A stretch of DNA of 52,913 bases from Colwellia hornerae (GCF_007954355.1 NZ_VOLR01000027.1:1-52913), one strand, 5' to 3'; shown: positions 27,698-36,932, counted from the first letter of the stretch. Notes: a model not told the origin generated them from the sequence alone. Made by a program: numbers and translations.

Positions 27698-28580
27698 TGG
27701 GCACCTGTATCTCATTATCAAAAACAATTTCTTCAAATAGCCTCATAAAATGTAACCGAACAGACACAATCGCATTACGTTGTAAATTAGCACCATTTGT
27801 ACTAAATCCTGAGCTATTCATTAAAAATTCAGCCATTACAGCCCGGTTAGTTAAACCAAGCGGTTCACCAGCGTTACTATGATCAGTAACATCGTATCTT
27901 ATTAAATTTTTATTATCACCACTACCTTCAATACAATACATCACTGAATCATCGATAAAATAAATCCGATTTGTTGCCGATTCTTCAGCAAAAAGCACTG
28001 AATCTTCTAAGGTTAACGTATGTGGTACATTAGTAGGATCACTTGAATAAGTCACAATATCGATAGGGTAAAACTTTTTATTCGATTTAAGATAAACATC
28101 ATCCGCCGCAACCGGATAAACAATGGCATTCAAGCTTATAATATCTGCACTACTCACGGAAGTTGAAGCGGGCACAATAGTAATTTTATCACTTGCAGAA
28201 TCTGGAGAAACAGGTATATCAACATATATAGCGCTAGCTTTAATCGGCATAAACTCTAAACAATCATTGGTGATTCGTGAGCTATTAGGCAGTGAGGCCC
28301 TAAGCTCTCTGTTCAGTCTTTCAATGGCAAAGCGAGCCGACGATAATATTTGATCTCGTGCCGTAGCATCAGCATATATTTGGCTACCAAACTGTAAAAA
28401 ACTGCTTACCCCGACGGATAAAATGCCCAATAGCACCATAGCAACAACCAGCTCAATTAATGTAAACCCTTTTGAGCAGTAACCTTTTAAGTTAGCACTT
28501 TTTATAGGCCCCCCTTTTGATAAAGAAGCATATGTGGATTTATTTTTAATACTGCGTGACTGTCTAAAACGAATCAGCAT
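27687..28580 (-). CDS. mshO: MSHA minor pilin MshO (prepilin-type N-terminus)
   Basis: 297 residues. The prepilin cleavage motif KGFTLIELVVAMVLLGILSVG occurs at about residue 36-58, after an unusually long basic leader of about 37 residues; a shorter start further in cannot be excluded. The body resembles PilW/GspJ-type minor pilins (AIERLNRELRASLPNSSRI). The start ATG 28580 overlaps the mshD stop by one base, so translation is coupled. It is expected in the tip or priming complex of the MSHA pilus. Confidence 0.88.
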   Translation of the reverse strand: MLIRFRQSRSIKNKSTYASLSKGGPIKSANLKGYCSKGFTLIELVVAMVLLGILSVGVSSFLQFGSQIYADATARDQILSSARFAIERLNRELRASLPNSSRITNDCLEFMPIKASAIYVDIPVSPDSASDKITIVPASTSVSSADIISLNAIVYPVAADDVYLKSNKKFYPIDIVTYSSDPTNVPHTLTLEDSVLFAEESATNRIYFIDDSVMYCIEGSGDNKNLIRYDVTDHSNAGEPLGLTNRAVMAEFLMNSSGFSTNGANLQRNAIVSVRLHFMRLFEEIVFDNEIQVPNVP

Positions 28581-29155
28581 CAGAAGTTCGCCTTATACAC
28601 CGAAAAAACATAATCATCGTTTTGTGGGCTACGGACAGTGATTGTAATTAACTTTGCTGTTTTTTCATTATCTGTAGCTGATTGGTATTCACCGCTATAG
28701 TCACTATCATTTATCACTGAGACATTCATATTAAAACCGGTATAAATATCAGCAAGACTAATACCTGATGAGTTGACAATTTCATCGTCAAAATTAATTG
28801 AGTTGTAATCATCTACATCATTAAAGTTATTACGTTGCTCGTCAGCGTCGGGACCTAAGTCATCTGTCGCGGTGCAGCTAGGTGCCGATATTTCGCCACA
28901 CCTAACAAAACCACCCGACATATCAGAGTTCTCATCAAACGCTTTACCTAAAATTTCATTAATCATCGACTGGCCTAGTTCCGCGGCTCTGATCTGGTGA
29001 ACTTGTGCGGCGCTTTGACTTGCCATAGGATAGATTAAGCTTGTTAACACTACATAAGTAATAGATAAAACCACAATACCAACAATAAGCTCAATTAGCG
29101 TAAAGCCTTGCTGCTTAGAAATGTTTTTCGCACGAATACGATTAGTTAGCAGCAT
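28580..29155 (-). CDS. mshD: MSHA minor pilin MshD (prepilin-type N-terminus)
   Basis: About 191 residues. The start is set at ATG 29155 because AAGGT lies 7 bases upstream; the longer frame begins at a TTG within mshC. The leader MLLTNRIRAKNISKQQ is followed by the prepilin peptidase site G-FTLIELIVGIVVLSITYVV. The body is of GspI/PilV-like type (AAELGQSMINEILGKAFDENS) with Cys pair CGEISAPSC. It overlaps mshC by 14 bases. It is a minor pilin in the mshC-D-O-P set. Confidence 0.88.
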   Translation of the reverse strand: MLLTNRIRAKNISKQQGFTLIELIVGIVVLSITYVVLTSLIYPMASQSAAQVHQIRAAELGQSMINEILGKAFDENSDMSGGFVRCGEISAPSCTATDDLGPDADEQRNNFNDVDDYNSINFDDEIVNSSGISLADIYTGFNMNVSVINDSDYSGEYQSATDNEKTAKLITITVRSPQNDDYVFSVYKANF

Positions 29156-29639
29156 AAATATAACCTTGCTCGTTAATAGCAACAATGAGAGTTTGTTCTT
29201 GACCAACAATACTAACTTGGCAAGGAGAAGAGCAATTAATCGGCCGACCTAAATGATCAAATGAAAATGGCGTAGTACCACCTGCATATTGAAAATTAAC
29301 AGTATCATCAATAATTTTAACAATAGTTGTGCTGTTGATATTATTATCAACAAAACTGCTGCAACTATCATCTGGAATACCTAGTTTATCGTTGGTAATT
29401 AATACCCGATGGCATTGACTAGCTGATGTATCTTGCATGGTGCGTAATTGAATACCACGTAGCTTAGTTACTACTTCATCTTGATAGGTGATTTCTTCAA
29501 AACCACCAGAAGCTTGCATTTTTGGAATAATAGTCACGGCAAGAATGCTAATCAGTATAATAACCACTACTAACTCGATTATTGTGAAACCTTGTTCTCT
29601 CCGTAATATTTTTTGATTGGTGATAAGTTTATTTATCAT
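29142..29639 (-). CDS. mshC: MSHA pilin protein MshC (prepilin-type N-terminus)
   Basis: About 165 residues. The start ATG 29639 is supported by AGAGGTG 8 bases upstream; the frame can be extended one codon to a TTG. The leader ends QG with mature FTIIELVVVIILISILAVTIIP, the usual cleavage site and Glu5. The body resembles GspH/FimT-type minor pilins, with a cysteine pair in NCSSPCQVS near the end. It lies 33 bases after the MshA-like prepilin gene. Confidence 0.88.
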   Translation of the reverse strand: MINKLITNQKILRREQGFTIIELVVVIILISILAVTIIPKMQASGGFEEITYQDEVVTKLRGIQLRTMQDTSASQCHRVLITNDKLGIPDDSCSSFVDNNINSTTIVKIIDDTVNFQYAGGTTPFSFDHLGRPINCSSPCQVSIVGQEQTLIVAINEQGYIYAAN

Positions 29640-29674
29640 CAAAAATCACCTCTTAAAAATTATTATGCTATAAA

Positions 29675-30187
29675 TTAAATACAGTCGAAGATACGTATCA
29701 CAGGAGCTATATTTTGGCCAACAGCACCTTTATAGGTGACAAGACAAGGAGATGTCAAATTAGCTGGAGCACCCATACTTGCAGGATAAATAGTTAATAT
29801 AGCTCCCGAATTATTAGAATTTATAACAAAGCCATCATCTAAATTTATCAGCCGACGCCAATACTCTTCAACGAGAGTAGACGTTGGAACAACAGGATAG
29901 CCATAACTTATAAAAAGAGGGTCTCCATCTGTTAAAGTAATTGAAGCAGATTCCTCGCCCTGGTTTCCGGCCACGATAGATTTACTATAAACAAGCGCTG
30001 AAGCACCTTCTAATGAGCCTTTAACCGCTTGTAATGTTGCGGTATTCGCTTCAGCCGTTAAGTTTATATACTTAGGAACCACAGTTACAGCAAGAATGCC
30101 TAAAATAACAATAACGATCACTAATTCAATTAAGGTAAAACCTTGTTGATTTTTTTTTGATTGTTTAAGGGTATTAATAGACTTCAT
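29675..30187 (-). CDS. Additional MshA/MshB-like type IV prepilin
   Basis: 170 residues from ATG 30187 (GAAAG RBS; the longer frame starts at TTG 30214). The leader MKSINTLKQSKKNQQG is long, and mature FTLIELVIVIVILGILAVTVVP has Glu5. The body follows the MshA pattern: KYINLTAEANTATLQAVKGSLEGASALVYSK and a C-terminal Cys pair (SPCLVTYKG, RIFDC) for the D-loop disulfide. It is a paralogue of MshA encoded 1.9 kb away, separated by the oligosaccharyltransferase gene on the opposite strand. It may be a second major or minor pilin. It heads the mshC-D-O-P run and probably has its own promoter in the 30188-30346 gap. Confidence 0.85.
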   Translation of the reverse strand: MKSINTLKQSKKNQQGFTLIELVIVIVILGILAVTVVPKYINLTAEANTATLQAVKGSLEGASALVYSKSIVAGNQGEESASITLTDGDPLFISYGYPVVPTSTLVEEYWRRLINLDDGFVINSNNSGAILTIYPASMGAPANLTSPCLVTYKGAVGQNIAPVIRIFDCI

Positions 30188-30346
30188 CGGTCTTTCACTT
30201 CGGTTAAAATTCAATTAATTTACTATTTTATAGCATATAACACTTACCAAAAAAAATATATCTTACACCTAACAAACAATCTGGTGATAAGACATTGTAA
30301 ATACTAGTGAACACCATTAATCTTTATATATAATTTTTTTACTGGT

Positions 30347-32044
30347 TTGAAACCCTTGACCCTTTTCCCGTACTTTCGTTTTTTCCTTATTGTATACTTC
30401 TGTTTTGCCATGCATATTGTACTTGAAACGCCTGGTGGTACAGGCTTGTATTTATCATTCAATATTTTTGGTTGGTTAATTACCACAATCCTTATTTCGT
30501 TAGGACTTTGGCAAGTTACTTTAAATAAGAAAATAGTAACAAGTAAGCTACAACTTTATAGTTTACTTGGCTTTATTTGTTTATGTATACCGATGTTTTA
30601 CGGTAGTGAATTTAGTGACCATGCCATTCCACGCTTACTCGGTTTAACGGGCGGTTTACTGTTATTATTTTGCTTATATCAGTTTGAAGCGTTAACCGAA
30701 AATCCACAGCAAATTTTATGGTGGATATTAATTGCTGTTGCTATACAAGCGAGCTTTGGTTTAGTGCAGTACTTTATTTTACAAGCGGATGATTGGGGCG
30801 GATTTAAACCGGGTATTAGTCGCCCACACGGTAGTTTTTTACAGCCTAATGTAATGGCTAGTTTTATGGCAACGGGTATAGCTATAGCATTATATTTATC
30901 CGTTGCCTGCAAAGCGTTTTCAATCAATAAATATCAGCAAGCGTTATGTTATTTTTGTTTATGCTCAGCAACTTTCTTAATTGTGGTATTACAGTCAAGA
31001 ACAGGACATTTAGCAACCATTTTAGTACTCAGCTTTATTAGCTCATATCTATATTTTAAAAATAAAAGACAGTTGTTTATAAATTTATTTTTTGTAGTAC
31101 TTGCTGCTATTACAGCTTTGATTAGTTTTAATAATAGTGAGGTATTTAATCGCGGAGAAGATAACTATCAGAAAGCAGGCGCACGTCCAAATACATACCT
31201 AGTCACAGCTAAAATGATCCAAGAAAAGCCTCTCACAGGATCGGGTTATGGTCTTTATGAACGTGCATTTTTAGATACCTACAATCGCTATGCTATTGAG
31301 CACCCAGAAATAGGTGTTGCACAACAACGCATGGCACACCCGCATAACGAGGTTTTATATTGGGTCAGCGAGGGAGGTATTATTGCCTTACTAGGTATTA
31401 TTTTTTTCTTTATCGCTTATATGAATAGCTGGCTAAAAATATCAAATAGGTTGGGTAAACGTTTAGCGATATTAGGACTTATTACTCCTTTATTGCTACA
31501 CAGCCAATTAGAGTTCCCTTTTTACAGCTCGATAAGCCACTGGTTTATTTTTATCATCATACTTTGGTTTACTGATATACAAAGCGGAGCTAATAAAGCG
31601 CAAGTTTTATTTGATAAAATCTTTTTACTTCGATTTTTAGCGATATTATTCCCGACAATATTAATTCCTTTCTTGGTAACCACCTTACACACCAGTAACA
31701 TTATCGTGGAGCATGAAAAGCATGGTTACCAGCATATTGAACGCTTGTTAGATATTGTGAATCCTATCGCTTTGAAAAGCCGACTGGACGCTAATGTGTA
31801 TAGTCATATATTAATATCAGGTTTGAAAGTAAGAAATACGCAGAAATTACTGCAATATATTGATTGGGGATTAATGAAAGTCCGCTTTAAGCCCCGTCCG
31901 AGTATTTATTCAAACATACTGCTTTGTTTAGCAATTTTAAATAGGCACAAGCAATATCAAGAAGTACTCAATGAAGCGAAAAGGACATACCCATTGGTTG
32001 ATAATTGGGGGGACCAATTAGAGTCGAATAGTAGTGAAGAATAA
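30347..32044 (+). CDS. pglL: PglL/TfpO-type O-oligosaccharyltransferase (O-antigen ligase family)
   Basis: 565 residues, polytopic inner-membrane protein with about 11-12 segments. The start of the family is seen in ETPGGTGLYLSFNIFGWLITTI (about 28-50). The Wzy_C core includes SRPHGSFLQPNVMASFMATG (about 160-180) and the periplasmic loop GSGYGLYERAFLDTYNRYA with catalytic-type His in MAHPHNEVLYWVSEGG (about 325-340). The C-terminal ~130 residues resemble the Wzy_C_2 domain of PglL enzymes. These enzymes move lipid-linked glycans to Ser/Thr of pilins in the periplasm. It is on the strand opposite to the msh genes, between mshA and a second prepilin, so pilins are the obvious substrates. The TTG start (30347) is doubtful; ATG 30410 is possible. 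Confidence 0.85.
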   Translation: MKPLTLFPYFRFFLIVYFCFAMHIVLETPGGTGLYLSFNIFGWLITTILISLGLWQVTLNKKIVTSKLQLYSLLGFICLCIPMFYGSEFSDHAIPRLLGLTGGLLLLFCLYQFEALTENPQQILWWILIAVAIQASFGLVQYFILQADDWGGFKPGISRPHGSFLQPNVMASFMATGIAIALYLSVACKAFSINKYQQALCYFCLCSATFLIVVLQSRTGHLATILVLSFISSYLYFKNKRQLFINLFFVVLAAITALISFNNSEVFNRGEDNYQKAGARPNTYLVTAKMIQEKPLTGSGYGLYERAFLDTYNRYAIEHPEIGVAQQRMAHPHNEVLYWVSEGGIIALLGIIFFFIAYMNSWLKISNRLGKRLAILGLITPLLLHSQLEFPFYSSISHWFIFIIILWFTDIQSGANKAQVLFDKIFLLRFLAILFPTILIPFLVTTLHTSNIIVEHEKHGYQHIERLLDIVNPIALKSRLDANVYSHILISGLKVRNTQKLLQYIDWGLMKVRFKPRPSIYSNILLCLAILNRHKQYQEVLNEAKRTYPLVDNWGDQLESNSSEE

Positions 32045-32069
32045 AAAAACCGAGCTTTGCTCGGTTTTT
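32045..32069 (+). terminator. Rho-independent terminator of pglL, also facing mshA
   Basis: A perfect 11-bp stem (aaaaaccgagc 32045-32055 with gctcggttttt 32059-32069), TTT loop, T tract included. It starts right at the pglL stop, and its A tract on the other side lets it work for mshA, which ends at 32089 on the opposite strand. Confidence 0.93.
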
Positions 32070-32088
32070 CTCAAAAAGTTATTTTATA

Positions 32089-32529
32089 TTAATTACAATC
32101 AGTTACAACACTTCCAATTATAGGACGGTCTTCTGAGGTGCTTGTGTTATTATTATAGGTTGCTTGACAAGTTGTTCCTGTAGAGGCATCTTTATGTTGG
32201 AAGGTACCTGCAGAAGCAGAAATATCAGCAACATCATAAGTTAATAACAAACCGATAGAATCATTATCAGGCCATGCATTAACGAAAGTAATATTTTGAT
32301 TTGCAATACTAATATCACCGTCACTTACACCCTTCACTAAAGCTTTAGAATGAGCTAGATCGGCTGCAGAGTTGAGTGAACCTTTTACTGCTTCAACTAC
32401 AGATGAACGTGCGTCACCCGTTAAATCAATAAACTTAGGTGCGGCAGTAGCGGCTAAAATACCTAGAATAACAATAACGATAACTAATTCAATAAGTGTG
32501 AAACCTGCTTGTTTTTGTAATGCTTTCAT
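32089..32529 (-). CDS. mshA: MSHA major pilin MshA
   Basis: 146 residues. Short leader MKALQKQAG, cleavage, then FTLIELVIVIVILGILAATAAP with Glu5 of the mature pilin. The body follows MshA: KFIDLTGDARSSVVEAVKGSLNSAADLAHSKA, and a C-terminal Cys pair (TTCQATYNN and VTDCN) forms the D-loop. The Ser/Thr-rich region between the cysteines (NNNTSTSEDRP) is a possible glycosylation target of the neighbouring PglL-like enzyme, by inference. A strong AAGGT RBS precedes ATG 32529, 42 bases after mshB. Major pilus subunit. Confidence 0.93.
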   Translation of the reverse strand: MKALQKQAGFTLIELVIVIVILGILAATAAPKFIDLTGDARSSVVEAVKGSLNSAADLAHSKALVKGVSDGDISIANQNITFVNAWPDNDSIGLLLTYDVADISASAGTFQHKDASTGTTCQATYNNNTSTSEDRPIIGSVVTDCN

Positions 32530-32571
32530 AATTGACCTTCTCTTTTAATTATAATTTTTAATGTGTAACAA

Positions 32572-33168
32572 TTAGTTAGTTACGGCAATATTAATTTCTA
32601 CACGACTAGTTGCAGGGTAATAAGTGAAATTGTTACCTATATTTGCTACACCAGGGTCGACAAAATCACCACTTGTTGCATCTTTATTCAACGTTTCTTT
32701 TAAATAAAATATACAGTGAGAGTCTGCTATATCGCCCGTTTCAGCAACAATATAGTTTGTTGTGCTATTTGCGTTACCAAATATTTCTAACGTTGGGGGC
32801 TGTTGGAAAATATTATCCCAGATTTCTTTGCAATTAGCAGCATCAAAGCCACCACCTAAAGTTGCACCATCAGTTAATCCTGTTACATAACCAGGACGTA
32901 TACCTGTTGCTTCAGTAGTTAATATCAAATTCACACCATCATAAACTGTGGTGTTATTTGTGCCGTTATTGGTACGGCCTTCAGCTTCCCACTGTGCTCG
33001 AGCTAGAGAAATACCGGTAGCGAAACCACCTGCCATACCTTCAATATTGGCTTGTTTAGCTTGATCAGTTAAATCAATAAATTTAGGAATAGCGGTTACT
33101 GCTAAAAAACCTAAAATAACCACCACAATTACTAATTCAATTAGTGTAAAACCCGCTTGTTTTTTCAT
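32572..33168 (-). CDS. mshB: MSHA pilin protein MshB
   Basis: 198 residues from ATG 33168, which has AGAGG 6 bases upstream; the longer reading frame adds 20 residues with no pilin character. Leader MKKQAG, mature FTLIELVIVVVILGFLAVTAIP with Glu5. The body (KFIDLTDQAKQANIEGMAGGFATGISLARAQWEAEG) is typical of MshB, with Cys residues near 108 and 149. It is a pilin-like protein encoded directly ahead of mshA; the order F-B-A matches the Vibrio MSHA locus. Confidence 0.92.
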   Translation of the reverse strand: MKKQAGFTLIELVIVVVILGFLAVTAIPKFIDLTDQAKQANIEGMAGGFATGISLARAQWEAEGRTNNGTNNTTVYDGVNLILTTEATGIRPGYVTGLTDGATLGGGFDAANCKEIWDNIFQQPPTLEIFGNANSTTNYIVAETGDIADSHCIFYLKETLNKDATSGDFVDPGVANIGNNFTYYPATSRVEINIAVTN

Positions 33169-33307
33169 CACAACCTCTTTTATCGTTTTACCAGCGCATT
33201 GGCTAGTGCTATAAATTGATTCTAACAACGATTTACTAATAAAGTCACTTACTTAGTGCACTTTTATAGCATAAACAACGTATATAAAACAAATTCAATA
33301 ATTTTTA

Positions 33308-33841
33308 CTAATGTATATTTATTTCACTGACCTTGCCACTGCTTGGGTGATATTCGAAATATTCACCCGTTGGTAAGCTATATTGGCAGAAATATTTTTT
33401 TTGCTGCCCCACTTGACCAGTATCTATATTAACGATTACTGCAGAAATAGGCTGTTTAATATAAACCATAGGTGTTGCTAACACTTGTTGCCATATTTTC
33501 TGACACTCATTTTCATTACTTACGGTATTTACTGTTGATATATCAACCCAACCCGCTTTATTTACTGCAACACGGTTATTTACCCGATCGCCATTTACTG
33601 ATGTCGCTTCTTTGATCACCACCCAGCTCGGTTTGTTATCCATAAACCATTGCGCATGAATACCAATAACTCGCGCGGAAAAGGTATTGGCAACGGAATC
33701 AAAACCTACGCGGGATAAATGTTGATCTTGTTTAAAAAAATAATAGAGAAATGTCGCCATAAGTAAGCCAATCATCGTAAGTATGATTAGGTTTTCAGCT
33801 AACGATTTACTCTTTTTAGCACTTACCTGTTGTAACGTCAT
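33308..33841 (-). CDS. mshF: MSHA biogenesis protein MshF
   Basis: 177 residues. One membrane segment near the N-terminus (about 17-36, LAENLIILTMIGLLMATFLYYFF) and a periplasmic domain resembling pilin-like proteins, with a pair of Cys near residues 114 and 151. No prepilin cleavage motif. The family is defined mainly by its place between mshG and mshB; its function in pilus biogenesis is not well known. A 123-base gap precedes it. Confidence 0.82.
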   Translation of the reverse strand: MTLQQVSAKKSKSLAENLIILTMIGLLMATFLYYFFKQDQHLSRVGFDSVANTFSARVIGIHAQWFMDNKPSWVVIKEATSVNGDRVNNRVAVNKAGWVDISTVNTVSNENECQKIWQQVLATPMVYIKQPISAVIVNIDTGQVGQQKKYFCQYSLPTGEYFEYHPSSGKVSEINIH

Positions 33842-33964
33842 ATTATAACTAATTTAATCCATATAAATCATTGTGTTATCACCACCTAAAACTAACAGGC
33901 TGAATTTATTTACCTTGCAAAAGACCGCTTCATAATGAACAACGTTATCACTTAAAGACGAACA

Positions 33965-35200
33965 CTATTTCCCTTTAAAGGCCGACATCATATCCCACAT
34001 TGGAGTAAATATACCTAGCGCAAGCACCAATACCATAGCGGCAACAATAGCGATCATTATCGGCTCAATACGAGCCGTTAACGTACTCAATTCGTAATCA
34101 ACCTCGCGTTCATAGTAATCACCTACTTCTTCTAAAAGCTCGTCTACACGGCCAGTTTCTTCACCTACAGCCACCATTTGTAAAACAAGAGGAGTGAATA
34201 ATTTACTGGCATTAGCTGAACGTAATAAACTATCACCACTTTCAATGCCACCGCGCATAGCTAAAATTTTATCTCGCATATAAGTGTTATCTACGGCGTC
34301 AGCAACTAAAGTCAATCCCGTTGTTAAAGGAACACCTGCTTTGAGTACAATTGCAAATGTATGTGAAAATCGTGACAGAATAGACCGTTCAATCACCCCT
34401 CCAACAACCGGTATTTTTGTTTTTAATCGGTCCCATAAATACATACCACGCTCAGTTTTTAAATAATTTTTAAGGCCAAAGAAACCAAATACACTTCCGA
34501 CAAGCAGATGAGGCCAATAGTTTAAAAAGAAATTCGAGCTGGCAATCAACATTTTTGTTGTAACGGGTAAGTCAGCGCCTAATTTTGCAAACATATTGGC
34601 AAATGTAGGAACAACAAAAATATTCAAAATAATCATGGCAATAAAAATGGCGCCAAGGACAAAACTTGGATAACGTAAGGCGGTTTTTATTCGTTTACGG
34701 GTGTCTTGCTCTCGTTCAAGATAGTTTGCCAACTTTAAGAAGGAACCATCGAGCTGTCCGGTATTCTCACCAACATGTACTAATGAAACAAATAAAGGTG
34801 AAAAAAGTTTTGGGTATTGACTTAAAGCGGTTGAAAGGGTGTAGCCCCCTTCTAATTGACTGCCAATATCGGTTAAAGCAGCTTTTAATTTATCAGATGT
34901 ACTTGATTCTGCCATACCGTTGATGGCGCGTAATATCGGAACACCCGAACGAACAAGAGCATACATTTGTCGACAAAAGACAATGAGTTCATCCAGTGAT
35001 ATAACAGAGAACCCCAATAATTCACCAATATCAATATTCGCTATATCAGTCGAACCGCTATCTTTTGATTTATTAATAGCCACTGGAATAATGCCTTGAC
35101 GTGACAATTGCTCAGCAACCGTATTAGCGTTTGTTGCTTCTATTGTCCCTTTAACTTGTGAGCCGCTAGCATTTCTGCCTACGTAACTAAATATAGCCAT
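33965..35200 (-). CDS. mshG: MSHA inner-membrane platform protein MshG (PilC/GspF family)
   Basis: 411 residues, full length. The N-terminal cytosolic part (IFSYVGRNASGSQVKGTIEA) is followed by two GspF domains (about 70-195 and 275-395), each with a conserved start (FCRQMYALVRSGVPILRAI and FSHTFAIVLKAGVPLTTGL), and three membrane segments (about 180, 225 and 385). It couples the MshE motor to pilin insertion. The start is 14 bases after the mshE stop. Confidence 0.95.
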   Translation of the reverse strand: MAIFSYVGRNASGSQVKGTIEATNANTVAEQLSRQGIIPVAINKSKDSGSTDIANIDIGELLGFSVISLDELIVFCRQMYALVRSGVPILRAINGMAESSTSDKLKAALTDIGSQLEGGYTLSTALSQYPKLFSPLFVSLVHVGENTGQLDGSFLKLANYLEREQDTRKRIKTALRYPSFVLGAIFIAMIILNIFVVPTFANMFAKLGADLPVTTKMLIASSNFFLNYWPHLLVGSVFGFFGLKNYLKTERGMYLWDRLKTKIPVVGGVIERSILSRFSHTFAIVLKAGVPLTTGLTLVADAVDNTYMRDKILAMRGGIESGDSLLRSANASKLFTPLVLQMVAVGEETGRVDELLEEVGDYYEREVDYELSTLTARIEPIMIAIVAAMVLVLALGIFTPMWDMMSAFKGK

Positions 35201-35214
35201 AAGTAAGTCTACTC

Positions 35215-36930
35215 TTAACCCTGAACGTCAATACTATCGACTAAACGAAGCACTTCTTCTGCGCTAATAACACCCTGTTTAGCATAATTAAATGCCGCTT
35301 GTGCTATCGGTGTGAAAGTAGGATTAGCTTTTGCTAATTCAGTGAATGCTTCAGCATCATCACGCTTTAAAGCAGCCATCATCGCATCATTCATTTCTAA
35401 TAATTCGAAGACACCAATACGGCCTTTATAACCTGTGTACTGACATGACTGGCAGCCGCGACCTTTTTTATAACTGGCTGTTGTCGCTTCATCACCAGCG
35501 AGGTGAGTAAGCCACATCATTTCTTGGCTGTCTGGCGAATGATCTTCACTACAGTATTCACAAATCTTACGTACTAAACGTTGTGCAATAACTGCACGTA
35601 ATGAACTACCAACAAGAAAACCCGCCGCGCCCATATCAATTAATCGTAAGGCACTGGTAATGGCGTCATTAGTATGCAGTGTTGATAATACTAAGTGACC
35701 CGTTAATGCGCCACGTAAACCGATTTCAACCGTTTCTTGATCTCGCATTTCGCCGACCATAATAATATCGGGATCTTGACGAAGCGCAGTACGTAGCACT
35801 GTTGAAAAATTTAAATTGATTTTAGGTGCTACTTGTACCTGATTTATCCGAGGTAAACGATACTCTACCGGGTCTTCCACGGTAATAATTTTTTTACTCG
35901 CTTGGTTAAGTTCGGTTAACGCGCCATATAAAGTTGTTGTTTTGCCACTGCCTGTTGGCCCCGTAACTAGCACCATGCCATGTGGCCGGGTAATTTGGTG
36001 ACGAACACGGGCTACTAAGTCGGCCGGCATTCCGATTTTATCTAGAGACAACAAACCTGCAGACTGATCAAGCAATCGCATAACGACCGACTCACCATGC
36101 TGCACTGGCATGGTTGACATACGAACATCAATATTATGACCTTTAATTTGCAGGTTAAAACGGCCATCTTGAGGTAATCGTTTTTCTGAGATATCCAAAC
36201 CTGCCATTAGTTTTAATCGCAAAACCATAGCTGAGGCAATTTTATTTTCTTTTAAAATATTTTCTTGTAATACACCATCGATTCGCTGACGGATACGCAA
36301 TAGATTTTCATCAGGTTCAATATGAATATCAGAAGCACGCATTTGTACGGCATCTTCAAAGACCGATTGTAACAATTTTCCCACAGTAGCATCGCCGCTA
36401 TCATCTGAAAATGTTGATGATAAATCGAAATCAGTAGTTTGTTGATACTCTTCTTCTAACTGACTAGCAAATGATTCAATGTCTGCTGTACGGCGATATA
36501 AGCCATCAAATGCTTGATAAAGCTGTGACTCCATGACCACAGCAAGATTTATTTTTTTCGGGGCAAGCATTCTTTCAAGCTGATCAAGACCACTTAAATC
36601 AGCAGGATCACTCATCCCTAATAAGATACTGTCGCCCTGGTCTTCAATAATTAGCGCGCGTAAACGACGTGCATGAACTTCGGGTAACAATGAGGCGACT
36701 TCATTAGGAATACGGCGTTGACTAATATCTAAAAAAGGCACATTAAGCTGTTGCGCTAAAAACTCTTGTAATTGACGCTCGCCAATATGGCCAAGTTCAA
36801 TCAAGGTATCTCCTAGTTTTCGCCCTGTAGATTTTTGGCTATTCAGTGCCTGCATTAATTGTTCATTAGTAATGATATGTTCGTGTACTAATAAATCGCC
36901 GAGGCGCATTTTTAATTTAGGTGCTGACAT
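35215..36930 (-). CDS. mshE: MSHA pilus extension ATPase MshE with c-di-GMP-binding MshEN motifs
   Basis: 571 residues. Two tandem N-terminal MshEN motifs are visible at residues 9-32 (RLGDLLV...LMQALNSQ) and 38-61 (KLGDTLIELG...LQEFLAQQ), the c-di-GMP-binding pattern defined on Vibrio cholerae MshE; the first has His where the consensus Gly sits. The GspE-type motor follows, with Walker A GPTGSGKTTTLYG (about 323-335), Walker B region DPDIIMVGEMRDQETVEI (about 388) and a tetra-Cys zinc site (CEYC and CQSC, about 460-490). It drives pilus assembly in a c-di-GMP-dependent way in Vibrio. It begins 2 bases after the mshN stop. Confidence 0.96.
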   Translation of the reverse strand: MSAPKLKMRLGDLLVHEHIITNEQLMQALNSQKSTGRKLGDTLIELGHIGERQLQEFLAQQLNVPFLDISQRRIPNEVASLLPEVHARRLRALIIEDQGDSILLGMSDPADLSGLDQLERMLAPKKINLAVVMESQLYQAFDGLYRRTADIESFASQLEEEYQQTTDFDLSSTFSDDSGDATVGKLLQSVFEDAVQMRASDIHIEPDENLLRIRQRIDGVLQENILKENKIASAMVLRLKLMAGLDISEKRLPQDGRFNLQIKGHNIDVRMSTMPVQHGESVVMRLLDQSAGLLSLDKIGMPADLVARVRHQITRPHGMVLVTGPTGSGKTTTLYGALTELNQASKKIITVEDPVEYRLPRINQVQVAPKINLNFSTVLRTALRQDPDIIMVGEMRDQETVEIGLRGALTGHLVLSTLHTNDAITSALRLIDMGAAGFLVGSSLRAVIAQRLVRKICEYCSEDHSPDSQEMMWLTHLAGDEATTASYKKGRGCQSCQYTGYKGRIGVFELLEMNDAMMAALKRDDAEAFTELAKANPTFTPIAQAAFNYAKQGVISAEEVLRLVDSIDVQG

Positions 36931-36932
36931 AA

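Noticed and set aside
30304-30486. 60-codon minus-strand frame near the pglL start
   Set aside because: Overlaps the start of the well-supported membrane enzyme on the other strand and has no RBS or family match.
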